Assembly: GCA_029433345.1 (NCBI GenBank)
Contig: JAQTHY010000001.1
Location: 1,426,001-1,490,000, forward strand
Direction: 5' to 3'
Origin: Orbaceae bacterium ESL0727
GTDB lineage: Bacteria; Pseudomonadota; Gammaproteobacteria; Enterobacterales; Orbaceae
Length of the DNA: 64,000 nucleotides
The translations under genes and the position numbers were made by a program. Under the pieces are notes generated by a model. The model saw nothing but the letters and a program-made list of their open reading frames with translations. It searched no databases and was not told the origin of the DNA. Below, piece by piece: positions 1 to 6,500 of this stretch; positions within the stretch are counted from its first letter, which is position 1, and each line of letters opens with the position of its first letter.

Positions 1-82
1 AGAGGATCAGTTTATCTAGCGTAAACTTTCTCTTTTTCCGCATAACATCGCGACCGGTTAAACAATAAAAATCAGTTTTCAT
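1..82 (-). CDS. N-terminal fragment of a possible IS4-type transposase (runs off the left edge)
   Basis: An ATG at 82 opens a leftward frame that stays open to the window edge (27 codons). A possible SD (CAAGG) lies about 9 nt upstream. The N terminus contains MRKKRKFTLDKLIL. This resembles the basic 'R-x-RK-L-T-F' start of IS4-family DDE transposases, but the match is by eye and the catalytic part is outside the window. The gene follows a strong leftward terminator, which would suit an element that landed next to the prophage early-left region, or a terminated early-left operon. It could equally be an unrelated phage early gene. Confidence 0.35.
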   Translation of the reverse strand, partial: MKTDFYCLTGRDVMRKKRKFTLDKLIL

Positions 83-94
83 AATTAAAACCTT

Positions 95-133
95 GAAAAA
101 AAACGATTAGTAACAAGTAGTATTGCTAATCGT
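95..133 (-). terminator. Rho-independent terminator, leftward
   Basis: Read on the minus strand, ACGATTAG (133-126) pairs perfectly with CTAATCGT (110-103) around a 15-nt loop, and a run of eight T follows. It sits between the operator-like cluster at 165-216 and the leftward gene starting at 82, so any leftward transcript from that cluster would be terminated before the gene. Confidence 0.7.
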
Positions 134-164
134 GATGGTGAATTAACCGTTTTGATAGATGATA

Positions 165-216
165 GTTTAGTAAATACTTAATAATAAGTAAAGTAAATAA
201 TTTACTAAAGCTAAAC
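165..216. promoter_or_regulatory. Operator-like palindrome cluster (candidate oL)
   Basis: Nested inverted repeats: GTTTAG (165-170) with CTAAAC (211-216), TTTAGTAAAT (166-175) with ATTTACTAAA (200-209), and TACTTA (175-180) with TAAGTA (185-190). The TTTAG/CTAAA half-sites are the same as those in the repressor/cro intergenic region at 2312-2396. By analogy with lambda oL/oR, this may be a second binding region for the same CI-type repressor. No clean -35/-10 pair was found, so the promoter itself is unproven. Confidence 0.4.
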
Positions 217-317
217 TTTCTGTTGCGTTGACGTTAGTGCTTTATGAGGAAAGAGAGGGTTATGATCTGAATATTTTTTGATCGGTTGTTTTTTGAGCTA
301 AAATATTTATCAAATAT

Positions 318-360
318 AAAAAAAGCCTCCAATAATTGGTTATCTCAACTATTGAGAGGC
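318..360 (-). terminator. Rho-independent terminator for the leftward nuclease-like gene
   Basis: Leftward, an imperfect stem closed by GCCTC/GAGGC (360-356 with 329-325, plus an inner CAATA/TATTG arm with a bulge) is followed by seven T (324-318). It lies about 60 nt past the stop codon at 419 of the repressor-linked gene and ends that operon. The rest of 134-418, apart from the palindrome cluster, shows no supportable gene. Confidence 0.65.
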
Positions 361-418
361 ATTTTAGTAAGGTGTTTTGTTATCTACTATACTTAATTGA
401 AACAAAATATCTGGTTAA

Positions 419-1567
419 TTATTTCCGTTTGAAGTTTTCGTCATTTTTTGCATATTCGTAAGCATCATTAATCAAACCAGCAATTCTTAATATATTTTCT
501 GGTTTATTAATAATAATTTGTTCACCAGCGCCTAGTTCTAATCCAGCCCGTTTGATTTCATCTTGCATTTTTTCGGTTAATTCAATAGGTAATTGAATGG
601 CTGGGTGCTGTTTATTATCATAATAACGGACTATCCATCTATTTGATTTATTTTGGTAAAGTACATTGAAATAGGATTCAGTATCTTTATAAGTCAATTC
701 ATCATCGCCAATAATGGAATAGATGTGTTTAAATAGTTCTCGCTCAGTGTATGTTGTCACTATTTTATTATTTTCAGAATCAATAATATCTGCTTTTTCG
801 CCTATTTTTGTCTCTGTTTGTTCTTCAACAATAAGCTTTTCATCAAGTATTTCTTTTTTACCCGTTAAGCCAAGTACAACCATATTACTCACTGCACGTT
901 CAATGGCATTTTTAACGATCGGTGTGATTGAGTCGATAAATTTTTGATTTAATTGCCTTGAAATATTTGACTTGTTGGCAACATATTTAACAAAATCAAC
1001 GGGTAATTCTCGTAAAGTCGATGTGATTGTTTTAGTAAAAAGAGAAAAATATATACTTTCTTCTGCTAATGTACGTAGTGCTTCTGGTTTGAACTGATCA
1101 TATCTAAATTGAAATAATTGTTCATAATCATTATCTTGTAACTCTTCAATTTTTATTCTTAGAAACGGATCATTATCCATAATATTCTTTTGTTCTAAGT
1201 CGGTAAAAAATCGCCATTCACGACCATTGGTTATTGCCGCAACGGCAACTTCAGGTGTTGCATTAAAGTAGCGTGACAATTGCGGACAATGGTTGGTTAA
1301 ATTTTCTCCATAGGTTTTAGCTTCAATAAACATAACAGGTAAATTTTGACAGAATAGTGCGTAGTCAACACGTTCATTGGCTTTCGCACCAGGAAAATCT
1401 GCTTTATATTCCGCTTTAACTTTGGTTGGGTCATATGGAGAAAAACCAAGAATATCAAGTAATGGTAATATTAATGCTTGTTTTGTTGTTTCTTCCGTTG
1501 AGCAATGAGTGCCAACTTTTTTGACATGTTCTGAATGACTATTTAATCTGTCTTTAAAATTGTTCAT
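419..1567 (-). CDS. HsdR_N-like PD-(D/E)xK nuclease-domain protein, repressor-linked
   Basis: A 382-aa protein resembling the N-terminal nuclease domain of type I restriction HsdR subunits (COG4748-type stand-alone proteins). Visible motifs are the EETTKQALILPLL helix near residue 26, then D68 in ERVDYAL and E82-A-K84 in MFIEAKTYG, the expected D...ExK metal-binding set. There is no helicase domain. The C-terminal 120 residues form a separate domain that I do not recognise. The gene lies 44 bp after the repressor stop on the same strand and ends at its own terminator, so it is probably co-transcribed with the repressor in the lysogen, the position of rexAB in lambda. That position suggests a lysogeny-expressed moron, possibly anti-phage, but the function is inferred. 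Whether it cuts DNA is unknown. Confidence 0.75.
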   Translation of the reverse strand: MNNFKDRLNSHSEHVKKVGTHCSTEETTKQALILPLLDILGFSPYDPTKVKAEYKADFPGAKANERVDYALFCQNLPVMFIEAKTYGENLTNHCPQLSRYFNATPEVAVAAITNGREWRFFTDLEQKNIMDNDPFLRIKIEELQDNDYEQLFQFRYDQFKPEALRTLAEESIYFSLFTKTITSTLRELPVDFVKYVANKSNISRQLNQKFIDSITPIVKNAIERAVSNMVVLGLTGKKEILDEKLIVEEQTETKIGEKADIIDSENNKIVTTYTERELFKHIYSIIGDDELTYKDTESYFNVLYQNKSNRWIVRYYDNKQHPAIQLPIELTEKMQDEIKRAGLELGAGEQIIINKPENILRIAGLINDAYEYAKNDENFKRK

Positions 1568-1611
1568 AGTTATTTATATTCCTTATTATTTGATTTAGAA
1601 ATTAAAATAGA

Positions 1612-2286
1612 TTAATCCAATATCGACGATATCCACCATACGCGCCCTAAGATGGTGATTTCTTCTAACGGTACCACTTCATCATCATAGTTAATATTAT
1701 AACTTCTTATTTTTACTTGGTTTCCTGGCATTTTTTCGAGTAGCTTTATGCGGAGTAATCCATCATGATTGATGGCGTAGATTTTGCCGTCACGGATATT
1801 TTTATCTGCTTGATCAATACCAACGGTTGATTTGTCTCGCAAAACCGGTTCCATGCTATCGCCTTCTACTGACAAGCAAACGGCGCAATCTTTATCGATA
1901 CCGTATCGTTTCATTGTTGATTTTGATAATCGTAATTTATAGCCGTTATAATCTTCGATATCGTCAGCAAATCCATTGCCTGCTGATAATTTTATATTTT
2001 TATAAAATGGCACTTCAATCTCGTCATTAGTCAGCGGTGTTTGACTCTCCCAGTCTCCGATGTTACCAAGCATTGTCGCATTAGATTTGCTTTTTTTCTC
2101 GGTATCTAAATAAAAAGATGGCATGCCGTAATCATTTTCTAATCTACGGGCTGATTTTTCACCGAATGATGCTTTGCCATTTATTAGCTGAGAAATATAA
2201 CTTTTTTCTTTCACCGGTACGGTTTTATCGGAAAACCACTCTTTTAAATTTTTAGCTCTGATCTCTTTTAATGTGTCTTTGTTCAT
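1612..2286 (-). CDS. Prophage CI-type repressor (HTH plus S24 LexA-like peptidase)
   Basis: A 224-aa repressor. Residues 1-60 form an XRE-type helix-turn-helix domain, and residues 90-220 form a peptidase S24 domain with the autocleavage serine S144 in VEGDSMEP and the general-base lysine K181 in LLRIKLL. The probable RecA-stimulated cleavage point is A102-G103 in KLSAGNG, in the linker. This arrangement predicts SOS induction, typical of both lambdoid prophages and phage-tail bacteriocins. An AGGAG SD precedes the ATG. The promoter and operators lie in the 2287-2396 intergenic region shared with the divergent cro-like gene, and the nuclease-like gene at 419-1567 follows in the same direction. 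Confidence 0.93.
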   Translation of the reverse strand: MNKDTLKEIRAKNLKEWFSDKTVPVKEKSYISQLINGKASFGEKSARRLENDYGMPSFYLDTEKKSKSNATMLGNIGDWESQTPLTNDEIEVPFYKNIKLSAGNGFADDIEDYNGYKLRLSKSTMKRYGIDKDCAVCLSVEGDSMEPVLRDKSTVGIDQADKNIRDGKIYAINHDGLLRIKLLEKMPGNQVKIRSYNINYDDEVVPLEEITILGRVWWISSILD

Positions 2287-2305
2287 AAAAACTCCTATTT
2301 GTTCT

Positions 2306-2334
2306 ATTTTATTTAGTAATTGCTAAACAAGCAA
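2306..2334 (-). promoter_or_regulatory. Repressor promoter (pRM-like)
   Basis: On the minus strand TTGCTT (2334-2329), a 17-nt spacer and TAAAAT (2311-2306) make a sigma70 promoter pointing at the repressor. The spacer is filled by the palindrome TTTAGTAATTGCTAAA (2312-2327), so a dimer bound there would block or autoregulate this promoter. Confidence 0.7.
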
Positions 2335-2396
2335 AAGGTAAACTTACTTGACTTTTAGTTTACAAAAAAATAAACTTAGTTTAGCTTTAACTAAAC
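2312..2396. promoter_or_regulatory. Operator cluster between repressor and cro
   Basis: Three palindromes share TTTAG/CTAAA or TTTA/TAAA half-sites: 2312-2327 (inside the leftward promoter spacer), AGTTTA/TAAACT at 2357-2362 and 2371-2376 (overlapping the rightward -10), and GTTTAG/CTAAAC at 2379-2384 and 2391-2396 (over the rightward start site). The three-site layout over two divergent promoters matches a lambda-like oR switch. Confidence 0.65.
2348..2376 (+). promoter_or_regulatory. Early rightward promoter (pR-like)
   Basis: TTGACT (2348-2353), 17-nt spacer, TAAACT (2371-2376), giving a start near 2383 and a leader of about 25 nt before the ATG at 2408. Because the TTG at 2348 is the -35 box, it cannot be the start codon of the cro-like gene even though the frame is open from there. 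Confidence 0.75.
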
Positions 2397-2407
2397 AAGA
2401 AGCATTA

Positions 2408-2611
2408 ATGAAACTATCCATCTATTTAGCTCAACTCCCTTATGGCGGTAAAAGCCAATTTGCTAAAGATATTGGTATTTCTAAAGCTTTTTTGCGACAT
2501 ATCGAAATTGGTTTATCGCCAATTCCACCCAAAGTGGCAAAAAGAATTGAAGAACATACGCAAGGGCAAGTAACGAAAGCCGAATTACGACCGGATTTAT
2601 GGGCGGAATAG
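2408..2611 (+). CDS. Cro-like / YdaS-family HTH regulator
   Basis: A 67-aa DNA-binding protein with a helix-turn-helix in KSQFAKDIGISKAFLRHIE and the C-terminal signature VTKAELRPDLW. That signature is typical of the Cro/YdaS antitoxin-like family carried opposite phage repressors. I chose the ATG at 2408 rather than the upstream in-frame TTG (2348), because the latter is the promoter -35 and operators would lie inside the coding region. It is the first gene of the rightward early operon and presumably opposes the repressor. Confidence 0.85.
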   Translation: MKLSIYLAQLPYGGKSQFAKDIGISKAFLRHIEIGLSPIPPKVAKRIEEHTQGQVTKAELRPDLWAE

Positions 2612-2755
2612 TGTTAGCAAATACTTAACCGTATCACCTGATGGTTAGATAAATGAGGCGTAATCAACGCGAACGGCTAATTGAGATAGTGAAATAGCAA
2701 AGTAGCTAAATCGCGAAATTCCAAACAGCAAGACGATTAATTAACGGGGGCTAAT

Positions 2756-2959
2756 ATGACAAAGAGAAGCAGAGTAATAGCACATTTAAAAAGTGGACAA
2801 CCTTTATCTAAGTTGCAATGCATTAGAAAGTTCAAGTATTTAAATTTGGGTGATGTTATTTATCAGCTTAGATGTGAAGGGTTTGATATTCAAACCATCA
2901 TGACACCGCAAAAAAATGGTAGTGATTATGCTGTCTATAAGATGAGAATTAGCGCATGA
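2756..2959 (+). CDS. Small phage helix-turn-helix protein (HTH_39-like)
   Basis: A 67-aa basic protein of the type found in many prophages just ahead of the replication genes: MTKRSRVIAHLKSGQPLSKL followed by a winged-helix-like pattern (IYQLRCEGFDI, YAVYKM). The stop overlaps the next start by ATGA at 2956-2959, so translation is coupled. An SD-like GGGGG lies just before the ATG. The exact role (regulator or replication accessory) is not known. The 144 nt before it (2612-2755) contain no convincing gene. Confidence 0.7.
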   Translation: MTKRSRVIAHLKSGQPLSKLQCIRKFKYLNLGDVIYQLRCEGFDIQTIMTPQKNGSDYAVYKMRISA

Positions 2960-3654
2960 GTATTCGATTAATGACAAAGGCTTACGAGTCAGTGGTTGGC
3001 GATTCTGGCGCTAAATTTGTATTGGTCAAGCTGGCAGACAATGCCAACGATGAAGGGTTTTGCTATCCATCAAACCAGTATTTGGTCAAACATTGTGAAA
3101 TGAGTGAGCGAACCATTCAAAATCATACTAAAAAGCTTGAGAGACTTGGGTTAATCAAAATTACTGAAAGAAGAGGTAAATCTAATTTATACCAAATTAT
3201 GTTAAATGATGCAACCCCCGTTGAATCTGCGCCCCGTCAAATTTGCACGCCCGCCAAAAATGACAATAACCCCCGCAGAATCTGCACCACACCCCCGCAG
3301 AATTTACGGGACACTCCCGCAGAATCTGCACCCATAACCCTAAATAACCCTAAAGAATCTATTCATAATCATAAAAAAGATGATTTTAATCCTATGGATA
3401 TAAAGCCTCACAACGTCAGTGTTGAGTTATGGGGTAGTTGGATTGATTATCGGAAAAAATTAGGTAAAAAATTGCAATCGGCTTCGTGGATAAAACAAGC
3501 GCAGATGTTAGCGGCGCAGGATAATCCTGAGGAGATCATTAACCGTTCCATCATGAATGGTTGGCAAGGGTTGTTCCCGAAACAGGCCAACATAGCTGCG
3601 GTGAATCACAGCAAGACGGCCTGGATTAATCATCTTGATAAGGAGGTGTTTTGA
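2956..3654 (+). CDS. Phage replication initiator, O-like (winged HTH)
   Basis: A 232-aa protein whose residues 5-85 form an HTH_36-type winged helix (GYC..N.YL...CEMSERTIQNHTKKLERLGLI), the DNA-binding fold of lambda-O-like replication proteins. Residues 90-135 are a low-complexity linker with four copies of an 'AESAP/RQICTP'-like unit. In other O proteins the origin lies inside the gene, and here the DNA repeats at about 3215-3335 (cccccgcag-type units) are candidate iterons. The C-terminal part (from about 145) has the WG.W..YR..L.K pattern often seen before a P/DnaC-like partner. It is followed with a 1-nt overlap by the P-like gene. Confidence 0.75.
   Translation: MSIRLMTKAYESVVGDSGAKFVLVKLADNANDEGFCYPSNQYLVKHCEMSERTIQNHTKKLERLGLIKITERRGKSNLYQIMLNDATPVESAPRQICTPAKNDNNPRRICTTPPQNLRDTPAESAPITLNNPKESIHNHKKDDFNPMDIKPHNVSVELWGSWIDYRKKLGKKLQSASWIKQAQMLAAQDNPEEIINRSIMNGWQGLFPKQANIAAVNHSKTAWINHLDKEVF
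3215..3335. repeat. Iteron-like repeats inside the O-like gene
   Basis: Several copies of a C-rich unit resembling cccccgcagaatctgcac recur across the linker region of the replication gene. The position matches the lambda origin, which lies within O and consists of iterons bound by O. It is a candidate replication origin, judged by eye only. Confidence 0.4.
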
Positions 3655-4328
3655 TGAAAGCGATAACGGATTTAATGCCAACACTGAATAACGGCGATGT
3701 CGTCGGATTGACGTCAAAACAACCGCCAAAAGAACAGGCTGCTGAAGTGGTGAATAAGCTTTTTTCACAGTTAAAAGCGGCTTGCCCGGCCATGTTCCAT
3801 ACCTTGAATCAAGATGATGAAATGGCCGTTAAAAGACAGTGGATCATCGGTTTTATTGAGAATGGGATTACGTCGGCTATGATTAACGCGGGTATGCGGA
3901 TGGCTAGGCAACAGCGGAATCCATTTATGCCATCCATCGGTCAGTTTATGACCTGGTGTGAACAGGGATTAGCCCAGCAATACGGATTGTTCTCGCCTGC
4001 CGAATTAGTGAAGAAATGTGATGAATATAGCGCAAAACGGGGCTTTGATGATTTTTGCGATTTTGATTATGGCTGTGATGCGAATTATTGGTTAATTGTC
4101 GCGTTATACCAAGCGATGAGAGATGAAAATTTAACTAAAACCAAAATGTTAGAACGCGCAGATAGATTGATTGCAGATATGGCCAAAAAACTGATGAAAG
4201 GTTATATCGCACCGAATCCTCATAAATCGTTACCCAAAACAGTGAAAGGGAAGCCGTTAGCTAGAGAGCAGCAGCTATCTAAAATTCATGAATTGCGGCG
4301 CAGATTTAAGCTTGGTTGTGCATCCTAA
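3654..4328 (+). CDS. Phage replication protein P-like
   Basis: A 224-aa protein resembling lambda P, which recruits host DnaB helicase. The characteristic stretch is W-I-x-G-F-x-E-N-G-I-T near residue 65, followed by GMRMARQQRNPFMPSIGQFMTW and, near the C terminus, LRRRF. The ATG at 3654 overlaps the O-like stop (TGATG) and has a perfect SD, AAGGAGG (3640-3646), 7 nt upstream. The in-frame TTG at 3651 is therefore not the start. Its retention in an otherwise headless locus implies either a recent loss of the head genes or a continuing role for replication. Confidence 0.8.
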   Translation: MKAITDLMPTLNNGDVVGLTSKQPPKEQAAEVVNKLFSQLKAACPAMFHTLNQDDEMAVKRQWIIGFIENGITSAMINAGMRMARQQRNPFMPSIGQFMTWCEQGLAQQYGLFSPAELVKKCDEYSAKRGFDDFCDFDYGCDANYWLIVALYQAMRDENLTKTKMLERADRLIADMAKKLMKGYIAPNPHKSLPKTVKGKPLAREQQLSKIHELRRRFKLGCAS

Positions 4329-4455
4329 AAATGGGTTTAGGTAACGTTGCATGGCGAAAAAGTAAAAATACGTTTTATCAATATATGGCTAAAGCGACGC
4401 TAATAATAATAGTGAATGATAAATAAAAGTTGAAATAATTGAAGAGGAAAGTTAA

Positions 4456-4809
4456 ATGAGACCAACAAAAGATATCTTAATTGCCTGGAAAAACACGCGA
4501 GTGTTGAAACGCATTGGTACCGAATATCCGTCAAAATCATCGGGATTAGTGGGTGCACCGCGAGATTTTGATTATAGAGAATATCTTACCGAAAAAGAGG
4601 CCGACGTGGTGGATGAGGCGGTATTGATGTTAAAAGAGGATAATGTCGAATTTTGGGCTGTTTTGACATCGTTTTATTTACGTGAGATTTCATGCAGTAA
4701 ACAAGCGCGCATTTTAGGAAAACAGCCGACAGAAATCACAAAAATTTTGCTGGCGGCTGAATGTTTTGTACGCGGTAAAATTTATGACGGCTTTAAAAAT
4801 GCGGCATAG
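4456..4809 (+). CDS. Q-like late antitermination protein
   Basis: A 117-aa protein. The C-terminal half (LTSFYLREISCSKQARILGKQPTEITKILLAAECFV) has the sigma-region-4/HTH-like pattern of Q/ArpU-type late regulators, and size and position also fit. SD GAGGAAAG lies upstream of the ATG. It is the last early gene, and 280 bp downstream a strong promoter is followed almost at once by an intrinsic terminator, exactly the substrate a Q protein acts on. The assignment rests on position and fold pattern rather than clear sequence identity. Confidence 0.6.
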   Translation: MRPTKDILIAWKNTRVLKRIGTEYPSKSSGLVGAPRDFDYREYLTEKEADVVDEAVLMLKEDNVEFWAVLTSFYLREISCSKQARILGKQPTEITKILLAAECFVRGKIYDGFKNAA

Positions 4810-4992
4810 TCGGCAATAATCCGCCTCCCTCCCTTCCCCTAAAAAATTGTATAGCAAAGATTCGCCGATTTCTGAGCCAAAAAGGAACGGCGAATCTGAG
4901 TTATTCTTTACACACCTATCTATATCGAATCAGTACATGGCGATAATATAACCGACTCGCAACGGTTAGATGATAACCGGATCGCAAAAAAA

Positions 4993-5022
4993 TTTGACAT
5001 AAACGTAGGGTAGTTCTGAAAC
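4993..5022 (+). repeat. Dispersed intergenic repeat, copy A
   Basis: A 30-nt element starting TTTGACATAAACG and ending TAGTTCTGAAAC. Near-identical copies occur at 40892-40921 (same strand) and 59226-59255 (opposite strand). All three are intergenic. The GTTTCAGAACT end is shared with a second pair at 34573 and 57218. Confidence 0.7.
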
Positions 5023-5089
5023 ATTCTAAAAAATAGTGGTGCTTATTTTTAGAAATAAACTATTTATTATAAAATAAACGAGCTCCCCC

Positions 5090-5118
5090 TTGACTGTTTA
5101 AACGTTTATAGATATACT
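5090..5118 (+). promoter_or_regulatory. Late promoter (pR'-like)
   Basis: TTGACT (5090-5095), 17-nt spacer, TATACT (5113-5118): a near-consensus sigma70 promoter downstream of the Q-like gene. A second -10-like TATAGT (5124-5129) sits at the predicted start of the transcript. Such elements act as sigma-dependent pause signals in Q-controlled late promoters, though here that is inference. Confidence 0.75.
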
Positions 5119-5124
5119 ATGCCT

Positions 5125-5179
5125 ATAGTGCGGTTTCAAGCATTCAAGACAAGCCCAGTTAACAATAACTGGGCTTTTT
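5125..5179 (+). ncRNA. Terminated late-leader RNA (about 55 nt)
   Basis: Predicted from the promoter at 5090-5118 (start near 5125) and the intrinsic terminator ending near 5179. It corresponds to the short 6S-like leader of lambdoid late operons, made constitutively in the lysogen and extended only when Q is present. Exact ends are estimates. Confidence 0.5.
5151..5179 (+). terminator. Late-leader terminator (tR'-like)
   Basis: AAGCCCAGTTA (5151-5161) pairs perfectly over 11 bp with TAACTGGGCTT (5166-5176) around a 4-nt loop, followed by a T tract. It lies only about 25 nt after the predicted start, so without antitermination the late operon is off. Confidence 0.85.
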
Positions 5180-5226
5180 GTTTATAGTGTATTACCAAAT
5201 ACAAACTATCAAATACAAACAATTTG

Positions 5227-5255
5227 TTGTATTGTTTAGCTAGCTTAACTATACT
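5227..5255 (+). promoter_or_regulatory. Promoter for the moron gene pair
   Basis: TTGTAT (5227-5232), 17-nt spacer, TATACT (5250-5255), 43 nt before the ATG at 5298. It lies beyond the late-leader terminator, so the two following genes could be expressed in the lysogen independently of Q. Confidence 0.55.
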
Positions 5256-5297
5256 GTTCCTATTAACAACGTGAGTTGTCATTTTAAGGAGTAAGCC

Positions 5298-5501
5298 ATG
5301 GCTACTATTAGGCGTACGTTTGCAAGATCAGCGGGTAGTATTATCAATCTAAAGCCAAATACGGATTATAAATCATATACATCAGTTCAAGCATCAACAT
5401 ATAAAACTATGTCAAATGATATGAAGAAAGTTGGAAAAGATCTAGGATGGGTTGTGAAAAGTTATGCCGCAAACAAAAAACAAAAATCTACCTATAAATA
5501 A
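5298..5501 (+). CDS. Small basic protein of unknown function
   Basis: 67 aa, rich in Lys/Ser/Tyr, with no membrane segment or recognised motif. It has a strong SD (AAGGAG, 5286-5291) six nt before the ATG, so translation is likely. Its last 38 nt overlap the start of the DUF2335-type gene in another frame, implying coupled expression as a pair. It lies between the late regulator and the lysis genes, where lambdoid phages often carry morons. Confidence 0.6.
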   Translation: MATIRRTFARSAGSIINLKPNTDYKSYTSVQASTYKTMSNDMKKVGKDLGWVVKSYAANKKQKSTYK

Positions 5502-5955
5502 AAATAATTTGCAAAAAGATTGTCCTATTGTATTGCAAATAGAAAAAGAAATTGAGAATAATCCGAATATTCTTGAAGAGTTATTAGAGAGGCCTTCTAT
5601 ACAGAAAATGGTCTTTCATAAAAGTGAATCTTATAGTGGGCCTTTACCTCATCCTGATATATTAAAAAAGTACAATGAATTAGATCCTGATTTTTCAAAA
5701 ACGATATTTGCACATTTTAAAGAAGAACAAGAACATCGCCACAGAATTGATAATAAAGCAATAGATGGCGCAATATTAAGCGATAAACGTGCGCAATATA
5801 TGGCTTTTTTTATATGTATCATTGTGTTAGGGATTAGTTTTTATGCTGTTTACTCTGGTAAAGAAGTGGCAGGTATAATTGGGCTGGTTATGAGCCTAGG
5901 TGGGCTAATTGCTGCTTTTTTAAAGGGTAATAACAATAGTAATAACAACAATTAA
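5464..5955 (+). CDS. DUF2335-type membrane protein
   Basis: A 163-aa protein matching the pattern of DUF2335 predicted membrane proteins: the SGPLPHPDILKKYNELDP motif near residue 60, a glutamate/histidine-rich helix (EEQEHRHRI), then two closely spaced hydrophobic segments (about residues 115-135 and 138-155) and a short Asn-rich tail. The start lies inside the upstream 67-aa gene. Biochemical function of the family is unknown. As a separately promoted prophage cargo pair it could serve superinfection exclusion or membrane sensing, but that is speculation. Confidence 0.75.
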   Translation: MPQTKNKNLPINKNNLQKDCPIVLQIEKEIENNPNILEELLERPSIQKMVFHKSESYSGPLPHPDILKKYNELDPDFSKTIFAHFKEEQEHRHRIDNKAIDGAILSDKRAQYMAFFICIIVLGISFYAVYSGKEVAGIIGLVMSLGGLIAAFLKGNNNSNNNN

Positions 5956-6029
5956 AATCATTAAATCCTTTTGAATTTCACCATCACTCTTTTTAACAAA
6001 AACAGTTAATCTATTTACCAAATTTACTT

Positions 6030-6058
6030 AGCCTGAGCTTAATCGCTCGGGCTTTTTT
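6030..6058 (+). terminator. Terminator after the moron pair
   Basis: AGCCTGAGC (6030-6038) pairs with GCTCGGGCT (6045-6053, one mismatch/wobble) and is followed by a run of T to 6058. It isolates the moron pair from the lysis cassette unless the late antitermination complex reads through. Confidence 0.8.
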
Positions 6059-6176
6059 ATGTCTGCTCGCTTAAACAGTAAAGCCCTCTACTTATAATAG
6101 ATAAGTTAGTGGTTAGAATCCGCGCGGACAATCATCTCATTCCCTCGTTTTGAGGCTTTTCATAAAGACTAAAATT

Positions 6177-6500
6177 ATGGCAATAAAACCACCCGATGAA
6201 ATCGATCGATTTACGGTGCTGATTATGTTCATTGTGACATTGATTGGTGCTGTCGCAAATTACCTACATAAAGTCATTATTGGCGCTAAATTTGAAATAT
6301 TTATGCTGATTTCGCATATCACAATATCAGGATTTGGCGGCTGTTTGATGATACTGATTGCTTCACACTTTGATTGGGATTTTGAGTCAACCGGTATTGC
6401 GTGTGGCGTGGCGGGTTGGTCAGGATCGACATTAGTTAACGCGATCGAAGCGCGTTTGGTCAAAAAAATAACGGGTGAAAACAGCGGTGATAATAAATGA
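6177..6500 (+). CDS. Holin (LydA/holin III-like)
   Basis: A 107-aa protein with three hydrophobic segments (about residues 14-32, 40-65 and 70-92), a charged C terminus, and the general pattern of LydA-type class holins. It forms the inner-membrane lesion that lets the endolysin reach the wall. I use the ATG at 6177; the open frame extends upstream to a TTG without SD. The stop overlaps the endolysin start by ATGA. Confidence 0.75.
   Translation: MAIKPPDEIDRFTVLIMFIVTLIGAVANYLHKVIIGAKFEIFMLISHITISGFGGCLMILIASHFDWDFESTGIACGVAGWSGSTLVNAIEARLVKKITGENSGDNK

Larger units (their letters stand above)
4810..5297. other. Non-coding late-control region
   Basis: 488 nt without a supportable gene. It contains an inverted repeat (AGATTCGCCG 4858-4867 / CGGCGAATCT 4888-4897, no T tract), a dispersed 30-bp repeat (4993-5022), the late-type promoter at 5090-5118, a strong terminator at 5151-5179, and a second promoter at 5227-5255 serving the 67-aa gene. 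Confidence 0.7.

Noticed and set aside
2348-2407. TTG-initiated extension of the cro-like gene
   Set aside because: The TTG is the -35 hexamer of the early promoter and the extension contains the operators; the ATG at 2408 is the start.
4331-4426. 31-codon open frame between the P-like and Q-like genes
   Set aside because: No SD, no recognisable sequence, and it lies in a short spacer; it cannot be told from chance.
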